From positions 124,001 to 188,000 of the forward strand of contig NZ_AOMO01000021.1 in the NCBI RefSeq assembly GCF_000338875.1: a stretch of DNA of 64,000 nt. Reading direction: 5' to 3'. A program made the position numbers and the translations under genes. The notes beneath the pieces are model-generated. The model did no database searches. It saw nothing but the letters and a program-made list of their open reading frames with translations, and had not been told where the DNA came from. Shown here piece by piece: positions 19,798 through 27,698 of the stretch. Every line of letters starts with the position of its first letter. Within the stretch, counting starts at the first letter, position 1. The stretch comes from Vibrio mimicus CAIM 602 (GTDB lineage Bacteria; Pseudomonadota; Gammaproteobacteria; Enterobacterales; Vibrionaceae).

Positions 19798-21694
19798 CGG
19801 ATTGTTGGCATTTGGTGATCATCCATTACTGGATAACGCCGATTTTGCGTTGCAAGAAAATGAAAGAGTGTGTCTGGTTGGGCGTAATGGCGCTGGTAAA
19901 TCAACACTGATGAAAGTGCTCGCGGGTGAGATTCTACTGGACGATGGCAAAATGCAAATTATGCAAGATGTCGTTGTGTCACGTTTAGAGCAAGATCCGC
20001 CACGTAACCAAGCTGGAACTGTGTTTGATTATGTATCCGGAGGCCTACAAGGCATTGGTGAGCAACTCAAGATCTACCAAGATCAATTAGATCTCGTTGC
20101 AACAGATCCAACAGAATCCAACATCAACAAGCTCGCACACATTCAGGAACAACTTGAGGTTTCCGGAGCTTGGCGTTTTGAAGATCGGATTAAAAACGTA
20201 CTGGGTTCTCTGAAATTAGATGGCCACACGAAATTGACGGATCTTTCTGGCGGCTGGCAGCGTAAAGCAGCGTTAGCCCGAGCACTTGCGTGTGATCCGG
20301 ATGTACTACTTCTAGACGAACCGACTAACCATCTTGATGTGACTACTATTGAATGGCTTGAGGGATTCCTGAAAGATTTCCGCGGTTCCATCATTTTCAT
20401 TTCTCACGACCGTGCTTTCATTAAATCCATGGCGACTCGAATTGTGGATTTAGATCGTGGCAAGCTCAGTTCATTCCCTGGTGATTATGAGAATTACCTG
20501 AATGAGAAAGAGGAGATGCTGCGTGTCGAAGAACTGCAGAATGCAGAGTTTGACAAAAAGCTTGCTCAAGAAGAAGTATGGATCCGCCAAGGTATCAAAG
20601 CACGAAGAACCCGTAACGAAGGGCGCGTGCGTGCGCTCAAGCGCCTTCGCCAAGAACGTAGTGAACGCCGTGAAGTACAAGGCAAAGTCAATTTGCAAAT
20701 TGACGACACCAATCGCTCAGGCAAAATTGTTTTTGAAGCTGAAAACCTGCACTACACAATTGGTGGAAAAACGATTGTTGATGGCTTCAGTTTCAATATT
20801 ATGCGCGGTGATCGTATCGCGTTAATCGGGCCAAATGGCTGCGGTAAAAGTACATTACTCAAAATTCTGCTTGGTGATTTACAAGCGGATAGCGGCAAAT
20901 TGCATTGCGGCACTAAGCTTGAAGTCGCTTATTTCGATCAATATCGTGAGCTACTTGATCCGGAAAAAACGGTTATCGACAATCTAGCCGATGGAAAACA
21001 AGAAGTGATGGTAGGTGGGCGTACTCGCCACGCTTTAAGTTATCTTCAAGATTTTCTGTTTTCACCGAAGCGAGCAAGAACTCCAGTTAAAGCATTATCG
21101 GGTGGAGAGAAAAACCGCCTACTGCTTGCGCGTATTTTGCTCAAAGCCAACAATTTATTGGTTCTCGATGAACCAACCAACGATTTAGATATCGAAACTT
21201 TGGAACTTTTGGAAGAATTGCTTGCCAATTACCAAGGCACTTTGCTGCTCGTGAGCCATGATCGTGAATTCGTTGATAACACTGTCACTTCAAGCTGGAT
21301 TTTTGAAGGCGATGGTAAGATTGAAGAATTTGTCGGCGGTTACCACGATGCGCAGCAACAGCGTGCACAAGTTTTACAAAGCAGAGCTGTTGAAAATATC
21401 GTCAAAAAAGAAAAAGTGGTTGAGGAGTCTCCCAAATCCGCACCATCGAAAACTAAGCTGAAGAAGTTATCTTATAAACTGCAACGCGAACTCGAAGCTC
21501 TTCCTCAAAAGTTAGAAGAGTTGGAAGTTGAGATCGCAGCATTACAGGATCTCGTCAATGGTCCAGACTTTTTCAGTCAGCCTGTCGATAAAACACAACC
21601 CATTTTAGACAAGTTAACTGCAACAGAGCAGGAACTCGAAATTGCTTTTGAGCGTTGGGAAGAGCTTGAAGCGATGCAACAGGAAAGTGAATAG
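19775..21694 (+). CDS. uup: ABC-F ATPase Uup
   Basis: This 639-residue protein has two ABC ATPase domains in one chain and no membrane segments. The first has GRNGAGKST, LSGGWQRK and LLLDEPTNHLD. The second has GPNGCGKST, LSGGEKNR and LVLDEPTNDLD. A linker joins them and a C-terminal coiled coil (about 545-639) follows, the hallmark of Uup. ABC-F proteins act on ribosomes; loss of Uup in E. coli raises transposon precise excision. It overlaps the glutaredoxin-like gene and is followed 5 bp later by the DUF3466 gene. Confidence 0.95.
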   Translation: MALITIHNGLLAFGDHPLLDNADFALQENERVCLVGRNGAGKSTLMKVLAGEILLDDGKMQIMQDVVVSRLEQDPPRNQAGTVFDYVSGGLQGIGEQLKIYQDQLDLVATDPTESNINKLAHIQEQLEVSGAWRFEDRIKNVLGSLKLDGHTKLTDLSGGWQRKAALARALACDPDVLLLDEPTNHLDVTTIEWLEGFLKDFRGSIIFISHDRAFIKSMATRIVDLDRGKLSSFPGDYENYLNEKEEMLRVEELQNAEFDKKLAQEEVWIRQGIKARRTRNEGRVRALKRLRQERSERREVQGKVNLQIDDTNRSGKIVFEAENLHYTIGGKTIVDGFSFNIMRGDRIALIGPNGCGKSTLLKILLGDLQADSGKLHCGTKLEVAYFDQYRELLDPEKTVIDNLADGKQEVMVGGRTRHALSYLQDFLFSPKRARTPVKALSGGEKNRLLLARILLKANNLLVLDEPTNDLDIETLELLEELLANYQGTLLLVSHDREFVDNTVTSSWIFEGDGKIEEFVGGYHDAQQQRAQVLQSRAVENIVKKEKVVEESPKSAPSKTKLKKLSYKLQRELEALPQKLEELEVEIAALQDLVNGPDFFSQPVDKTQPILDKLTATEQELEIAFERWEELEAMQQESE

Positions 21695-21699
21695 AAAAC

Positions 21700-23400
21700 A
21701 TGAGTCGTATTACTTTTAAACGTTCGATCTTAGCAACTGCAGTGATGCTCGCTACCCAAACAGCTAACGCGGCACTCTACCAAGTAATGGAAGTGACACC
21801 GAGTACTGGGCAAAGTTACGGGAGTGCATGGGGTGTAGCGATTCAACCAAGTACTTCGAGTGATAGTTGTTTTACTAACTCAACGGTCGGTGGTGTCAGC
21901 TGCCAAAATTTTGCATTAGCAGGTGAAACTCGTATAGAGAAAGCCAGCACTGGCAAAGCAGTTGATGGCTTAAGCTATCGTGATGAAGTGGCTTTTGGAA
22001 TTGATAATGCCTTCTTATATGTACAAGAACGTGAAGATTTTGAACGCTACTGTTACAGCGAACTTTTGTACTCGACTTGTAATACGTGGGCTGAACCACA
22101 TTGGAATCGCTGGCAGGCAGAAATCAACGCATCACAAATTCCAAACTCAATCGCTTTTGTAGGTACTGGTGCAACAGGAACTTCTGTTGACGAATCTCGA
22201 AACGTAGTAATTAATAGCCTTACTAGCACAGCAGAACCTATTGGTATCAATGTAAAACCCGGAGACGTGACAGTGTATCGTCGCAATTCTGGAGCGATTA
22301 CCGCCCGCAGCACAGGCACTGCACCAAATTTAACAGCGGGTTTTCTTTATACTCGCGCATGGAAAAATGACGGAAACTACACAGTAGGTAGTGTGTCTCG
22401 TCCTTTTAAAAGTGACGAAGGTGATTACTTCTCTTCAAAACCTGCAATTTGGAAAACTGATGGCACGGCAGTTGAACTTAACTGGCCAAGTAATACCGAA
22501 AACAAAAGTAACCGACTAGCACAAGGCAGTATGCGTGATGTGATTGAGAGCGGAGGTAAGCTATTCGCAGTCGGTTATAGCACATACGATCCCGACAATA
22601 ACTACATGCAAGCTTCTGTTTTTCAACTTGATATCCTAGCTAATTTTTCGAATATCGCTAATTGGGCAACCAAGGCTGTTTCTGGTGCCGAAGCCAAAAT
22701 TGGTGATGACTATATTCACAGTAACTCGGTTGTCACTGATGTGAACAACAATTTGGTTGCTTTGGGTGCCGCGAAACGTGCAGGTAGTCGACCAGAAAAT
22801 GGGGCAGCAGGAAATCGTCTATTTGTTATAAATGATGTTTCTGCAAGTACACCAACAGCATCATTTTTGACTGGCGGTATTTTCTTTACAGGTGCCGGTG
22901 GTAAAGCGGGTTCAATCAATAACTACAATGAAATTGTCGGCCAAGTTGACGCTAATGATACTCGCGAAAACGACGGCAAACCTCGTCGCAAAAGAGGTTT
23001 TATTTATCCATACAGTGCAAATGGCAGCGATGTAGGCCGCATGGCCATTTTTGCTAACAAAGCATGGTGGCTGGATGACTTGACCAATGACGGTTCAGTC
23101 ACAGGTAATAACCAATTCCGTATTATTGACGCAACCGACATTAACGATGCTGGAGTAATCTCTGCTACTGCGCTGAAATGTGCCGGTGGATATGATACGA
23201 CCGCACACAATTCACTTTGTGGTGGTGGTGATCGTGAGGAAACCGTGGTTGCTGTGAAGCTAATTCCAATTACCAATGCAACAAGTGCTAATATTCAGCC
23301 CCGTAGCACTGAAGAGCAAGCCTCTGAACGTAAAGGTGGTAGTTTGGGTTTTGGGTTCTTGGCGGTGCTTGGATTACTAGGGTTCCGTAGAAAATTGTAA
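21700..23400 (+). CDS. DUF3466 exported protein with GlyGly-CTERM tail
   Basis: This 566-residue exported protein has an N-terminal signal peptide (cut near TANAA). The beta-rich body is of DUF3466 type, with repeats such as DVNNNLVALG, SINNYNEIVGQVD and DINDAGVISATA that look like propeller-type repeats. The C-terminus has GG, a hydrophobic helix and a basic RRKL end, the GlyGly-CTERM sorting signal. In Vibrio, such proteins are processed by rhombosortase and exported by the type II system. The Cys pairs imply oxidised folding. The function is unknown. It is 5 bp behind uup. Confidence 0.88.
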   Translation: MSRITFKRSILATAVMLATQTANAALYQVMEVTPSTGQSYGSAWGVAIQPSTSSDSCFTNSTVGGVSCQNFALAGETRIEKASTGKAVDGLSYRDEVAFGIDNAFLYVQEREDFERYCYSELLYSTCNTWAEPHWNRWQAEINASQIPNSIAFVGTGATGTSVDESRNVVINSLTSTAEPIGINVKPGDVTVYRRNSGAITARSTGTAPNLTAGFLYTRAWKNDGNYTVGSVSRPFKSDEGDYFSSKPAIWKTDGTAVELNWPSNTENKSNRLAQGSMRDVIESGGKLFAVGYSTYDPDNNYMQASVFQLDILANFSNIANWATKAVSGAEAKIGDDYIHSNSVVTDVNNNLVALGAAKRAGSRPENGAAGNRLFVINDVSASTPTASFLTGGIFFTGAGGKAGSINNYNEIVGQVDANDTRENDGKPRRKRGFIYPYSANGSDVGRMAIFANKAWWLDDLTNDGSVTGNNQFRIIDATDINDAGVISATALKCAGGYDTTAHNSLCGGGDREETVVAVKLIPITNATSANIQPRSTEEQASERKGGSLGFGFLAVLGLLGFRRKL

Positions 23401-23417
23401 ATATTGTCAGGAAGGGT

Positions 23418-23449
23418 ACAAGCTCACAGATTTGGGCTTGTGCCTTTTT
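23418..23449 (+). terminator. Intrinsic terminator after the DUF3466 gene
   Basis: ACAAGC and GCTTGT form a short stem with a 12-nt loop, followed by CC and a T-tract. Confidence 0.65.
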
Positions 23450-23563
23450 TATTGCTTGAGAAAGGCGCAGATTTGATCGATTCTTTAATTGTGTGGTCAT
23501 AAAAGATCCACACAACTTTAATAGTTGTACGTTATACCAAAGTTACCGTATGAGGACAGAACT

Positions 23564-23737
23564 ATGAAGAGACAAAAGCGTGATCGCCTAGAAAGAGCTC
23601 AATCGCAAGGATACAAAGCTGGTCTAAACGGCCGATCCCATGATGAATGTCCCTATCAACAAACGGAAGTACGCTCTTATTGGTTAGGTGGTTGGCGTGA
23701 TGCTAGAAATGACAAACTTTCTGGTCTCTGCAAATAA
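23564..23737 (+). CDS. rmf: Ribosome modulation factor
   Basis: The 57-residue basic protein starts MKRQKRDRLERAQSQGYKAG and contains SWLGGWRDAR-like residues (here YWLGGWRDAR), typical of RMF. RMF dimerises 70S ribosomes into hibernating 100S particles in stationary phase. I chose the ATG at 23564, with GAGGA 9 bp upstream; the open frame extends upstream without homology. The gene sits convergent to fabA, the same pairing as in E. coli. Confidence 0.95.
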   Translation: MKRQKRDRLERAQSQGYKAGLNGRSHDECPYQQTEVRSYWLGGWRDARNDKLSGLCK

Positions 23738-23752
23738 TTTCCCATACAACAA

Positions 23753-23801
23753 AGCCCGACTCGGGCTCATTAGCAAGGAAAACAGCCCTAAAAGGGCTGT
23801 T
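23753..23801. terminator. Hairpins between rmf and fabA
   Basis: Two stems lie back to back: AGCCC/GGGCT at 23753-23767 and AACAGCCC/GGGCTGTT at 23781-23801. Together they probably stop transcription from both convergent genes. Confidence 0.65.
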
Positions 23802-23829
23802 ATTCGTATATAAGGACTCAAAAATGAGT

Positions 23830-24348
23830 TTAAAACGCTGAAGTATCTTGGAATAGACCGACTTTCAGATCTTTCGCTACGTAGATTTCTTTACCATCTA
23901 CCAATACGCGCCCATCAGCTAATCCCATTACTAGCTTACGATTCACGACACGCTTCATGTTAATTTCGTAAGTCACTTTTTTAGCTGTCGGCAAAATTTG
24001 CCCTGTGAATTTAACTTCACCCACACCAAGAGCACGACCTTTACCTTTACCGCCAACCCAGCCAAGGAAGAAACCAACCAGTTGCCACATAGCATCCAAG
24101 CCTAGGCAGCCAGGCATTACTGGATCACCAGGAAAATGGCAATCAAAGAACCACAAATCAGGCGTAATATCGAGCTCAGCTAAGATCAAGCCTTTACCAA
24201 ATTCTCCCTCAGTTTCTGACATCTTGGTAATGCGATCCATCATCAACATATTAGGAGCAGGGAGTTGAGGATAACCCTCACCAAACAACTTACCTTGGCT
24301 TGACGCTAAAAGATCTTCTCTAGTATACGAATCACGTTTGTTCTGCAT
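23830..24348 (-). CDS. fabA: 3-hydroxydecanoyl-ACP dehydratase/isomerase
   Basis: FabA dehydrates and isomerises the C10 intermediate and so starts unsaturated fatty acid synthesis. The active-site histidine is His71 in [15 protein letters not shown] and the aspartate is Asp85 in LGLDAMWQ, matching the E. coli pair (His70/Asp84, one residue shift). The length of 172 is standard. A FabR-like operator lies just upstream. The gene lies downstream of the Lon-like protease on the same strand, 64 bp away. Confidence 0.97.
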   Translation of the reverse strand: MQNKRDSYTREDLLASSQGKLFGEGYPQLPAPNMLMMDRITKMSETEGEFGKGLILAELDITPDLWFFDCHFPGDPVMPGCLGLDAMWQLVGFFLGWVGGKGKGRALGVGEVKFTGQILPTAKKVTYEINMKRVVNRKLVMGLADGRVLVDGKEIYVAKDLKVGLFQDTSAF

Positions 24349-24382
24349 TATTGATTACTCCATTTTTTGTTGGGTGCATCTT

Positions 24383-24400
24383 AGTGAACAAGTGTACGCC
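24383..24400 (-). promoter_or_regulatory. FabR-like operator upstream of fabA
   Basis: On the + strand AGTGAACAAGTGTACGCC; on the fabA strand this reads as GGCGTACACTTGTTCACT. It closely resembles the E. coli FabR operator of fabA (about AGCGTACACGTGTTCGCT). It lies 35-52 bp ahead of the fabA start. FabR represses unsaturated fatty acid genes. Assignment is by similarity to the known site as I recall it. Confidence 0.55.
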
Positions 24401-24412
24401 AAACAACTCTGA

Positions 24413-26062
24413 TCAGTGCCAGCCAAGCCAGTTTTTGATCCGTTCCACAATTCCGAGTGGCTGTACAAGTTTTTCAAAATTATCAATTCGTTCAGCGATT
24501 TTAGCAATCACACTATCTTCATCTTCGCCTCGGAAAGGTTTACCCATTAGGAGAGGAATTGCTTCATCAACTGTTGAAACAGGCCAGATGTTGAATTCAC
24601 CATTTTTAATGCTTTCTACAACCGATTTATGAAGAGACAAGTGCTTGAGATTCGAACTAGGTAAAATGACCCCTTGTTCACCCGTTAGACCTTGATGGCA
24701 GCAAACTCGATAGAAGCCTTCAATCTTTTCATTTAGGCCACCGACAGCCTGAACCCGACCAAATTGGTCAACGGCTCCAGTAACTGCTATTTGTTGGTCA
24801 ATAGGGTACTCAGAAAGAGCACTCACTAAGGAGCATAGTTCAGCTAACGAGGCGCTATCTCCATCAACTTCACTATAAGACTGTTCAAAAACAACCGAAG
24901 CAGAAAAGGGCAGAGGACCATCCAAATTCAAGGCACTACTCACAAAAGCTTGCATGATCATCATGCCTTTAGCATGTAAATTGCCGCCAAGTTCTACTTT
25001 ACGTTCCACGTCAGCAATATCACCATCACCAAAGTGAATGACGCAAGAAATACGCGCTGGTTCACCATAAGCTAATGGATGTCCTGCAACTTCGATTACA
25101 GTTAAACCATTTACTTGACCAACTTGTTCACCTTGGGTTTCGATAATCACTTGCCCATCAAGAATGTCATCTAAAGCTCGCTCTGGGAGATAAGATTCGC
25201 GCAGATAACGCTTATCTAACGCTATCTCAATGTGCTCCTCATCTAGCAGCTGATTTTGAGACTCAAAACGGGCTTCTTCGAGCAAAGCTCGAAGCCACAT
25301 TAAGCAGAGAGGAGCATAGTGTTGATCTTCGGTATAGCGTGCTCCCGCCGTCATCAATGACTTGATGGCAGGAATGGTTAGAGCGGGTAAATCATACTGC
25401 TCGCACAGCCAAAGCAAATAGCCTAAGTAATCTTCAATAGATTCTTCATCAATCTTCAGATCAAGTTCAAGTTCTGAAAATAAGCACAAACCGGAGTGAA
25501 TATCGACATCAAGAAAATCAAGATCACCCAATTGCGTCCGATCACCAACAACAATTAGCTTTACGTCATAGCTTGTGCCTAGCCCATTTGGAACCGGAGA
25601 CTTAGGGTCACAGTTGATAGGTGAAACCATCTCGCCCAAGACAGCAGCTTTTAAAGTCGGCCAATATCTTGGGTTAGCCAAAAGCAAATTGGCAGAGACA
25701 ATTAAATATCCACCGTTGGCTTGTTCAAGATATCCTGCAGTTTTCTGCGTTACGGCACCTTGCTCAACTTTGATTTGTCCCAATACCTCTGAAATGTCTA
25801 ACGTTTCCGTGCTCAAAACGGGTACACCAAGCCCCTCATCGAGGAGAGTTTCCTTAAATAGAGCGCGGTAAATCGAGTTATCGGGAGCGTTAATCAACAG
25901 AATTCGACTAAACCCTTTTAGATGTACAAATTGTTCAAACGCACTGGTCAAACGAGGTTGAAGATCGATCAGTGAATTGAGAGCTAGGTTAGGGTAGTTT
26001 TCAAAGACTTTGTTAAACTGCTCAAATTGAGGCGTTACACTGCGCCAGATGCTTTGGGTCAT
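24413..26062 (-). CDS. Lon-like protease (YcbZ family, S16)
   Basis: This protein has a C-terminal Lon-type S16 proteolytic domain. The catalytic serine is in DGDSASLAEL and the lysine in GGLNEKIEGF. The N-terminal part resembles E. coli YcbZ and lacks a normal AAA+ Walker A in what I can read. I chose the ATG at 26062 because the resulting start (MTQSIWRSVTPQFEQF) aligns with the YcbZ start. The frame also opens from a GTG at 26125, but a TATAAT (26092-26097) lies inside that extension. It is divergent from matP and upstream of fabA, as in E. coli (ycbZ-fabA). Confidence 0.9.
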   Translation of the reverse strand: MTQSIWRSVTPQFEQFNKVFENYPNLALNSLIDLQPRLTSAFEQFVHLKGFSRILLINAPDNSIYRALFKETLLDEGLGVPVLSTETLDISEVLGQIKVEQGAVTQKTAGYLEQANGGYLIVSANLLLANPRYWPTLKAAVLGEMVSPINCDPKSPVPNGLGTSYDVKLIVVGDRTQLGDLDFLDVDIHSGLCLFSELELDLKIDEESIEDYLGYLLWLCEQYDLPALTIPAIKSLMTAGARYTEDQHYAPLCLMWLRALLEEARFESQNQLLDEEHIEIALDKRYLRESYLPERALDDILDGQVIIETQGEQVGQVNGLTVIEVAGHPLAYGEPARISCVIHFGDGDIADVERKVELGGNLHAKGMMIMQAFVSSALNLDGPLPFSASVVFEQSYSEVDGDSASLAELCSLVSALSEYPIDQQIAVTGAVDQFGRVQAVGGLNEKIEGFYRVCCHQGLTGEQGVILPSSNLKHLSLHKSVVESIKNGEFNIWPVSTVDEAIPLLMGKPFRGEDEDSVIAKIAERIDNFEKLVQPLGIVERIKNWLGWH

Positions 26063-26186
26063 TGAGATATCGAACTGATTGAAAAGAGCCAAATTATATA
26101 GAAAAAGCCCTGCAGCGAACAGCACAACTCAACAATGATCTTGCTCGCTTTTTTTGTGGTGAGAGTTGCAGGTTAGGTAACACTGG

Positions 26187-26199
26187 GTTACGCTGTCAC
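26187..26199. promoter_or_regulatory. matS-like site in the matP promoter region
   Basis: GTTACGCTGTCAC differs from the matS consensus GTGACRNYGTCAC at position 3 only. It ends 27 bp before the matP start, beside a possible -10 element (TATAAC, 26202-26207). Confidence 0.45.
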
Positions 26200-26225
26200 T
26201 GTATAACAAGGGAAAGTGGCTAGAG

Positions 26226-26675
26226 ATGAAATATCAACAACTTGAAAATTTAGAATGTGGTTGGAAATGGCAATATCTCATCAACAAATGGAAGGATGGG
26301 GAACAAGTAACTCACTACATTGATCGAAGTGAAATCGAAGCTGCAGTGCAAAAGCTCAAAGCCATTGAACATGAGCCTACACAAGTGTTGTCCTGGATTG
26401 AAGAACACATGTCGCCAGAGCTGGATAATAAGCTCAAACAAGCAATTCGAGCGAAGCGAAAGCGCCATTTTAATGCCGAACAAATACATACACGCAAAAA
26501 ATCTATCGATTTGGACTATCGTGTTTGGGAAAAATTATCCCTTAAGGCAAATGAATTAGGCTGCACGTTATCTGATGCGATTGAATATCTACTTAGCGAA
26601 GCATCAAGAAGTGAAAAGGCGAGCAAAACCGTCAATAGTTTAAAAGAAGATCTCAGCCGATTATTGTCAGAATAA
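26226..26675 (+). CDS. matP: Macrodomain Ter protein MatP
   Basis: The 149-residue DNA-binding protein begins MKYQQLENLECGWKWQYLINKWK and has the basic four-helix region, followed by a ribbon-helix-helix (about 85-130, RKKSIDLDYRVWEKLSLKANELG). MatP binds matS and organises the Ter domain, linking it to the divisome through ZapB. Perfect matS sites lie at 1168 and 35360. It is divergent from the Lon-like gene, as in E. coli. Confidence 0.96.
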   Translation: MKYQQLENLECGWKWQYLINKWKDGEQVTHYIDRSEIEAAVQKLKAIEHEPTQVLSWIEEHMSPELDNKLKQAIRAKRKRHFNAEQIHTRKKSIDLDYRVWEKLSLKANELGCTLSDAIEYLLSEASRSEKASKTVNSLKEDLSRLLSE

Positions 26676-26685
26676 GGATATGGGT

Positions 26686-27003
26686 ATGTTGTACGTCATA
26701 TTAGTCGCAGCCATCATTATTTTTTGGTTAGTTGCAGTCGATAGACCGGTTTTAGTTGTGACCTTTAAAGATGGCCACATTACGAAGAACAGAGGACATT
26801 TCCCACATACTTTTAAACATAATCTTATAGATATTGCTCAGCACGAACCATTCTCAGGGCAACTTAAGGTTTACCAGCAAAGAACAGGTGCAAAACTCAC
26901 TTTCACAAATCAAGTACCCAAAAAAGTACAACAACGAATTCGTAATGTATTTCCTCATCAAGGTTTTACACATCAGAATTCAACACTCAAGAAAGGTCGC
27001 TGA
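26686..27003 (+). CDS. DUF3634 family small membrane protein
   Basis: The product is about 105 residues with one N-terminal transmembrane helix (MLYVILVAAIIIFWLVAV), followed by a small polar domain with VTFKDGHITKNRGHFP, typical of DUF3634. Function unknown. The ATG at 26686 is 8 bp from AGG in the AAGGAT element; a second in-frame ATG at 26680 sits only 2 bp from it. It lies just behind matP, so co-transcription is likely. Confidence 0.8.
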   Translation: MLYVILVAAIIIFWLVAVDRPVLVVTFKDGHITKNRGHFPHTFKHNLIDIAQHEPFSGQLKVYQQRTGAKLTFTNQVPKKVQQRIRNVFPHQGFTHQNSTLKKGR

Positions 27004-27073
27004 AACTCATTAACACACGACAAGTAACTTGCAACAAAACCATTCATTAGCCTCAAATACCGCAAAATCAGAT

Positions 27074-27121
27074 AAACCAAGGGGACAAATCCAGTAGATT
27101 GTTTCCTTGGTTTTATTTTTT
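27074..27121 (+). terminator. Terminator-like inverted repeat after the DUF3634 gene
   Basis: AAACCAAGG and CCTTGGTTT pair across a 22-nt loop and run into a T-rich tract. The long loop is unusual. Confidence 0.5.
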
Positions 27122-27133
27122 ACGAGTCAATCT

Positions 27134-27466
27134 ATGCGGTCTCTATATCTATTTACGATATGTACAATTGCTATTGTTTGCAGTCATTCTGCAGTTGCAG
27201 ATGATGCAGAGTTAAATCGTGTTGCCAAAAAAATTAAAGCTCAAATTGAAAAATCGATAAAAAAGAGCAAGGAGCCACTCAACGGCTATTGTGACGTTTT
27301 CATAGATATCGATTATTCACATGAAAAGAAGGCAATCGTAAAGAAAGTCTCTACGCTCGGTGATCACGAGATATGTCTGGTCGCAAAGAAAACAATCAAA
27401 ATTGGCAAACAGTATGCTTATGATTGGCCAGAACGTTACTTGAGAATCCATGTTGTAGCTAAATGA
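27134..27466 (+). CDS. Secreted small protein with TolA domain III-like fold
   Basis: This 110-residue product has a signal peptide (MRSLYLFTICTIAIVC..., cut near SAVA/DD). A short helical Lys-rich stretch follows, then a domain with YCDVFIDIDYSHEKKAIVKKV, DHEICLVAKKTIKIG and the C-terminal LRIHVVAK. This resembles TolA C-terminal domain III, which ends a TolA protein and contacts filamentous phage coat protein pIII; a Cys pair matching the domain is present. Here it stands alone with no TolA membrane anchor or long helix. It lies 75 bp before the dif-like site. The fold call is pattern-based, and the role (possibly phage-related) is speculation. Confidence 0.6.
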   Translation: MRSLYLFTICTIAIVCSHSAVADDAELNRVAKKIKAQIEKSIKKSKEPLNGYCDVFIDIDYSHEKKAIVKKVSTLGDHEICLVAKKTIKIGKQYAYDWPERYLRIHVVAK

Positions 27467-27541
27467 TCCTCAATGCAGTACATGGAAGATTCATAGGTTA
27501 AGTGAAACCGCTAAAAAACTCTCCCAAAACTAAAACACCTT

Positions 27542-27569
27542 GGTGCGCATTATCAATCTTATGTTAAAT
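27542..27569 (+). promoter_or_regulatory. dif: dif-like XerCD recombination site
   Basis: The site has an 11-bp XerC arm GGTGCGCATTA, a 6-bp centre TCAATC, and an 11-bp XerD arm TTATGTTAAAT. The XerD arm is identical to that of E. coli dif, and the XerC arm differs from it at one position. It lies between matP and vpsS, where the chromosome 1 dif and CTX attachment site are found in V. cholerae. No second site or prophage DNA lies beside it, so the locus appears unoccupied. The gap 27467-27680 otherwise shows no gene. Confidence 0.9.
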
Positions 27570-27651
27570 AAAGCAGGGAGTAAACTTACTAACTAATGCC
27601 CGAACCACTTTCCTGCGAAGAATTAAACATAACTAGATTTACCATAAAATA

Positions 27652-27698
27652 CCTAATAATCATATTTATCATTTTCAATGTTAAGTATGATTATTAGG
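27652..27698 (-). repeat. 13-bp inverted repeat across the vpsS stop codon
   Basis: CCTAATAATCATA and TATGATTATTAGG are perfect inverted copies, separated by 21 nt. The stop codon of vpsS lies inside the loop. It may serve as a terminator for vpsS, although its loop is long and AT-rich. Confidence 0.5.

Noticed and set aside
27003..27130. Possible remains of prophage DNA near dif
   Set aside because: The inverted repeat before the TolA-like gene fits a terminator, and I saw no phage gene, transposase or second dif copy.
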